Shown: piece by piece, positions 61,676 through 64,000 of the stretch
How positions within the stretch are numbered: the stretch's first letter is position 1
How the letters are laid out: every line of letters starts with the position of its first letter
Source: Bacillus smithii
GTDB lineage: Bacteria; Bacillota; Bacilli; Bacillales; DSM-4216
Length of the DNA stretch: 64,000 nucleotides
Assembly: GCF_001050115.1 (NCBI RefSeq)
Contig: NZ_CP012024.1
Span: forward strand, 1,282,001-1,346,000
Direction: 5' to 3'
The notes under the pieces: generated by a model
What the model was told of the DNA's origin: nothing
Seen by the model: the letters and a program-made list of their open reading frames with translations, nothing else
The model's database searches: none
Made by a program: the position numbers and the translations under genes

Positions 61676-62415
61676 GATTAGAAGGAAAAGTGGCCCTTGT
61701 GACAGGGGCTTCAAGAGGAATCGGCCGGGAAATAGCACTTGAGTTTGCAAGAGAAGGAGCCGATGTAGCTGTTAATTACGCTGGCAGTGAAGAAAAAGCC
61801 CGTGAAGTAGCCGAAGAAATTAAAGCAATGGGAAGAAAAGCACTCCTTGTTCAATGTGATGTTTCGGATAGTCAAGCTGTTCAAGATATGATAAAATCAG
61901 TTGTCGATTACTTTGGTGGTTTAGATATCCTTGTCAATAACGCTGGTATTACGAGAGATAATTTGATTTTGAGAATGAAAGAAGAGGAATGGGATGCTGT
62001 CATCAACACGAACTTAAAAGGTGTCTTTTTATGTACAAAGGCAGCAGCACGGGCCATGATGAAGAAAAGAAGTGGTCGCATTATCAATATTTCCTCTATT
62101 GTCGGGATTACTGGAAATCCAGGTCAAGCGAATTATGTGGCAGCCAAGTCAGGGGTAATCGGTTTAACCAAAACCACCGCGAAGGAGTTTGCTTCGAGGG
62201 GAATTACGGTCAATGCGATCGCGCCTGGATTTATATCTACTGATATGACAGAAGACCTGCCAGAAGAAGTAAAAGAAGCCATGATCAAACAAGTTCCTCT
62301 TGCTCGAATAGGGGAGCCGAAAGAGATTGCAAGAGTGGCCTTATTTTTGGCGTCGCCTGATTCCAGTTATATGACTGGGCAAATATTGCGGGTTGACGGT
62401 GGAATGGGCATGTGA
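61672..62415 (+). CDS. fabG: 3-oxoacyl-ACP reductase FabG
   Basis: FabG uses NADPH to reduce beta-ketoacyl-ACP. The 247-residue short-chain dehydrogenase has the Rossmann motif [12 protein letters not shown], the [12 protein letters not shown] segment, the catalytic Ser in [14 protein letters not shown], and the Tyr/Lys pair in [14 protein letters not shown], then [11 protein letters not shown] and the C-terminal LRVDGGMGM. The GTG start at 61672 overlaps fabD by 4 nt and follows AAGGAGGG. The acpP gene follows 41 nt later. Confidence 0.97.
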   Translation: MRLEGKVALVTGASRGIGREIALEFAREGADVAVNYAGSEEKAREVAEEIKAMGRKALLVQCDVSDSQAVQDMIKSVVDYFGGLDILVNNAGITRDNLILRMKEEEWDAVINTNLKGVFLCTKAAARAMMKKRSGRIINISSIVGITGNPGQANYVAAKSGVIGLTKTTAKEFASRGITVNAIAPGFISTDMTEDLPEEVKEAMIKQVPLARIGEPKEIARVALFLASPDSSYMTGQILRVDGGMGM

Positions 62416-62456
62416 TATAAGAGTTAAGTCGAAGTATTTGAGGGGAGGTGAGTAGA

Positions 62457-62690
62457 ATGGACGACGTTTTAGAGCGTGTAACTAAAATTGTTGTGGACCG
62501 CCTAGGAGTGGAAGCATCTCAAGTGACGCTTGATGCTTCTTTTAAAGAAGACCTTGGTGCTGATTCTCTTGACGTAGTAGAACTTGTCATGGAATTGGAA
62601 GATGAATTTGAAATGGAAATTTCTGACGAAGAAGCTGAAAAAATCGTAACAGTCGGTGATGCTGTTAATTACATAAAAAGTAAACAATAA
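62457..62690 (+). CDS. acpP: Acyl carrier protein
   Basis: ACP carries growing acyl chains on a phosphopantetheine arm. The 77-residue acidic protein has the family core [19 protein letters not shown] with the modified Ser37, and the [12 protein letters not shown] start. ATG 62457 has GGAGGTG 6 nt upstream, which decides it over the in-frame GTG at 62448. It ends the fapR operon before a terminator. Confidence 0.97.
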   Translation: MDDVLERVTKIVVDRLGVEASQVTLDASFKEDLGADSLDVVELVMELEDEFEMEISDEEAEKIVTVGDAVNYIKSKQ

Positions 62691-62703
62691 TCGTCAGAAG
62701 TTT

Positions 62704-62749
62704 AAAGCGGTCGCTCGTCCTTCCAAAGGAGGCGGCTGCTTTTTTTTGT
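62704..62749 (+). terminator. Terminator after acpP
   Basis: AAGCGGTCGCTCGTCCTT can pair with AGGAGGCGGCTGCTT (several G-U pairs and a small mismatch) around CCAA, followed by a run of eight T. It ends the fatty-acid operon. Confidence 0.75.
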
Positions 62750-62939
62750 AAGAATCTTTGTTTCAAACACATTTATTCCCATATACGATTTTTTCTAATC
62801 CTCCTGTATACATATCGCAAATGGCAATTGTTTAACGGAAGAAATGACATTTCACATTCCATTAGTCAGAACACACGAAGGATCAACGATGATCGTCTTT
62901 CCAAAACAAATGATTGAATGTCCATGACCATAATGCTCG

Positions 62940-62995
62940 AAAAGTTCAACTAGTCATCAGTTTTTTTCATTAACTCTGATGAAAGTTGCACTTTT
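62940..62995. repeat. Nested stem-loop upstream of rnc
   Basis: AAAAGTTCAACT (62940-62951) pairs with AGTTGCACTTTT (62984-62995) in 11 of 12 positions. Inside it TCATCAG (62954-62960) pairs perfectly with CTGATGA (62976-62982) around a T-rich 15-nt loop. The total is about 18 base pairs. It lacks a terminal T run. It may be a cis-acting structure, a repeat or a small RNA; the role is unknown. Confidence 0.55.
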
Positions 62996-63047
62996 ACACT
63001 GATTATTTCAGAAGGCTCTGTGCCGAAAAGAAAATTGGGAAAACATT

Positions 63048-63076
63048 TTGCGCTGAAAGGATATTTCGTCTAAACT
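63048..63076 (+). promoter_or_regulatory. Candidate SigA promoter of rnc-smc
   Basis: TTGCGC (63048-63053) and TAAACT (63071-63076) are 17 nt apart, 72 nt before rnc. The match is moderate (4 of 6 in each hexamer). Confidence 0.45.
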
Positions 63077-63148
63077 TGTTATGTGAGTGAAGATGGAGGC
63101 ATTCAGACTAAGAAGTTTTTCATTTTATGCTAGTGGAGGAACTTTGTA

Positions 63149-63880
63149 ATGAGGAAACAATCCAAAGAAGACAAGAGAATAGAAGAGCAGCGATTTCGGC
63201 AGCTGCAAAAGAAGCTTGAAATTGATTTTCATGATCAAAGCCTTTTAATGCAAGCCTTTACCCATTCATCTTATGTGAATGAGCATCGAAAAAAGCCAAA
63301 CGATGATAACGAAAGGTTGGAGTTTTTAGGAGATGCAGTGCTGGAACTGACGGTATCCAATTATTTATTCAACAAATATCCTTTCATGAGCGAAGGTGAA
63401 TTAACAAAGCTGCGTGCGGCGGTTGTATGTGAACCTTCCCTTGTCGGATTCTCCAACGAACTGCAATTCGGTCAATACATTCGATTGGGAAAAGGAGAAG
63501 AGATGACTGGAGGACGAACGCGGCCTGCTTTGCTCGCTGATGTGTTTGAAGCGTTCATAGGGGCTCTTTATCTTGATCAAGGATTAGAGGTCGTTGTCCA
63601 GTTTTTAGAAAAAATCGTGTTTCCTAAAATCGATGCCGGTGCTTTTTCTCATGTGATGGATTTTAAAACTCAGCTTCAGGAAATGGTTCAAAGGGACGGA
63701 AACGGTATTTTAACGTATCGTATACTGCAAGAAAAAGGACCGGCCCATCATCGGGAATTTGTTTCTGAAGTTGCCTTAAACGGTCAGGTTCTCGGCGTAG
63801 GGACAGGGCGGTCTAAGAAAGAAGCGGAGCAGCGTGCCGCCGAACAAGCATTGTCTAAACTAAAACAAAATCAGAAATGA
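63149..63880 (+). CDS. rnc: Ribonuclease III
   Basis: RNase III cleaves double-stranded RNA, including rRNA precursors. The 243-residue protein has the catalytic signature [14 protein letters not shown] (residues 54-67), a second acidic site in [19 protein letters not shown] (read in parts), and a C-terminal dsRNA-binding domain from about 168 ([11 protein letters not shown] ... [15 protein letters not shown]). ATG 63149 follows TGGAGGAACTTTGTA. The smc gene begins 14 nt after the stop, as in B. subtilis. Confidence 0.96.
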   Translation: MRKQSKEDKRIEEQRFRQLQKKLEIDFHDQSLLMQAFTHSSYVNEHRKKPNDDNERLEFLGDAVLELTVSNYLFNKYPFMSEGELTKLRAAVVCEPSLVGFSNELQFGQYIRLGKGEEMTGGRTRPALLADVFEAFIGALYLDQGLEVVVQFLEKIVFPKIDAGAFSHVMDFKTQLQEMVQRDGNGILTYRILQEKGPAHHREFVSEVALNGQVLGVGTGRSKKEAEQRAAEQALSKLKQNQK

Positions 63881-63894
63881 CAGGGGGAAAATAA

Positions 63895-64000
63895 ATGTTC
63901 CTCAAACGATTGGAGATCGTTGGCTTTAAATCGTTTGCTGACAGAATCACCATTGATTTTGTTCCTGGTATAACAGCAGTGGTTGGGCCAAACGGGTCGG
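63895..64000 (+). CDS. smc: Chromosome segregation ATPase SMC, N-terminal fragment
   Basis: Only the first 35 codons are present; the gene runs past the window end. The sequence [17 protein letters not shown] followed by [10 protein letters not shown] is the SMC N-terminus and the beginning of the Walker A motif. SMC with ScpA/ScpB organises the chromosome. ATG 63895 follows AGGGGG by 7-8 nt. Its neighbour rnc supports the call. Confidence 0.95.
   Translation, partial: MFLKRLEIVGFKSFADRITIDFVPGITAVVGPNGS

Larger units (their letters stand above)
62750..63148. other. Gene-free region between acpP and rnc
   Basis: About 400 nt have no supported gene. They contain a long nested hairpin at 62940-62995 (entered separately) and a candidate rnc promoter, TTGCGC (63048-63053) and TAAACT (63071-63076) at 17-nt spacing. 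The rest is AT-rich sequence in which I see no other structure. Confidence 0.6.

Overview
The window is a 64-kb piece of a chromosome from a spore-forming, low-GC Gram-positive bacterium of the family Bacillaceae. It holds SpoVE, SpoIIGA, pro-SigE, SigG and SpoVM together with DivIVA, SepF, FapR, RqcH and RemA. Gene order follows the Bacillus subtilis murE-to-smc segment almost gene for gene. I cannot name the species from sequence alone.

Layout. Positions 1-10159 are the division and cell-wall (dcw) cluster: murE end, a stand-alone MurF-N-domain-like gene, mraY, murD, spoVE, murG, divIB, ftsA, ftsZ. A group IIC intron ribozyme without a reverse transcriptase sits between spoVE and murG. Positions 10440-13340 hold the sporulation sigma module spoIIGA-sigE-sigG, with a Spo0A-type promoter and a SigF-type promoter. 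Positions 13396-17473 are ylmC, ylmD, ylmE, sepF, ylmG, ylmH and divIVA. A T-box controls ileS; ylyA, lspA and rluD follow. The pyrimidine operon pyrR-B-C-AA-AB-K-D-F-E (22560-33186) carries two PyrR attenuators. After it come the convergent rqcH gene, a calcium-type P-ATPase and the housekeeping run yicC, remA, gmk, rpoZ, coaBC, priA, def, fmt, rsmB, rlmN, prpC, prkC, rsgA, rpe, thiN. Then come spoVM, rpmB (minus strand), the asp23-family gene, fakA and recG. The fatty-acid operon fapR-plsX-fabD-fabG-acpP, rnc and the start of smc close the window.

How the genes work together. The first block makes lipid II and builds the divisome. The sigma block couples asymmetric division to mother-cell and forespore transcription. 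The pyr operon makes UMP under PyrR feedback. The gmk-to-rsgA block serves nucleotide supply, translation initiation, ribosome maturation and Ser/Thr signalling. The final block makes acyl-ACP and acyl-phosphate for membrane lipids, with FapR sensing malonyl-CoA.

Compared with what I recall of B. subtilis, several genes are absent at their usual places: murB, ylxW/ylxX/sbp, bpr, pyrP, the cysH cluster and sdaAB/sdaAA. The least ordinary items are the MurF-N-domain orphan, the ORF-less group IIC intron, a spoVE leader hairpin that pairs with the likely ribosome-binding site, and several strong unassigned hairpins. I saw no CRISPR array, prophage, tRNA or rRNA.
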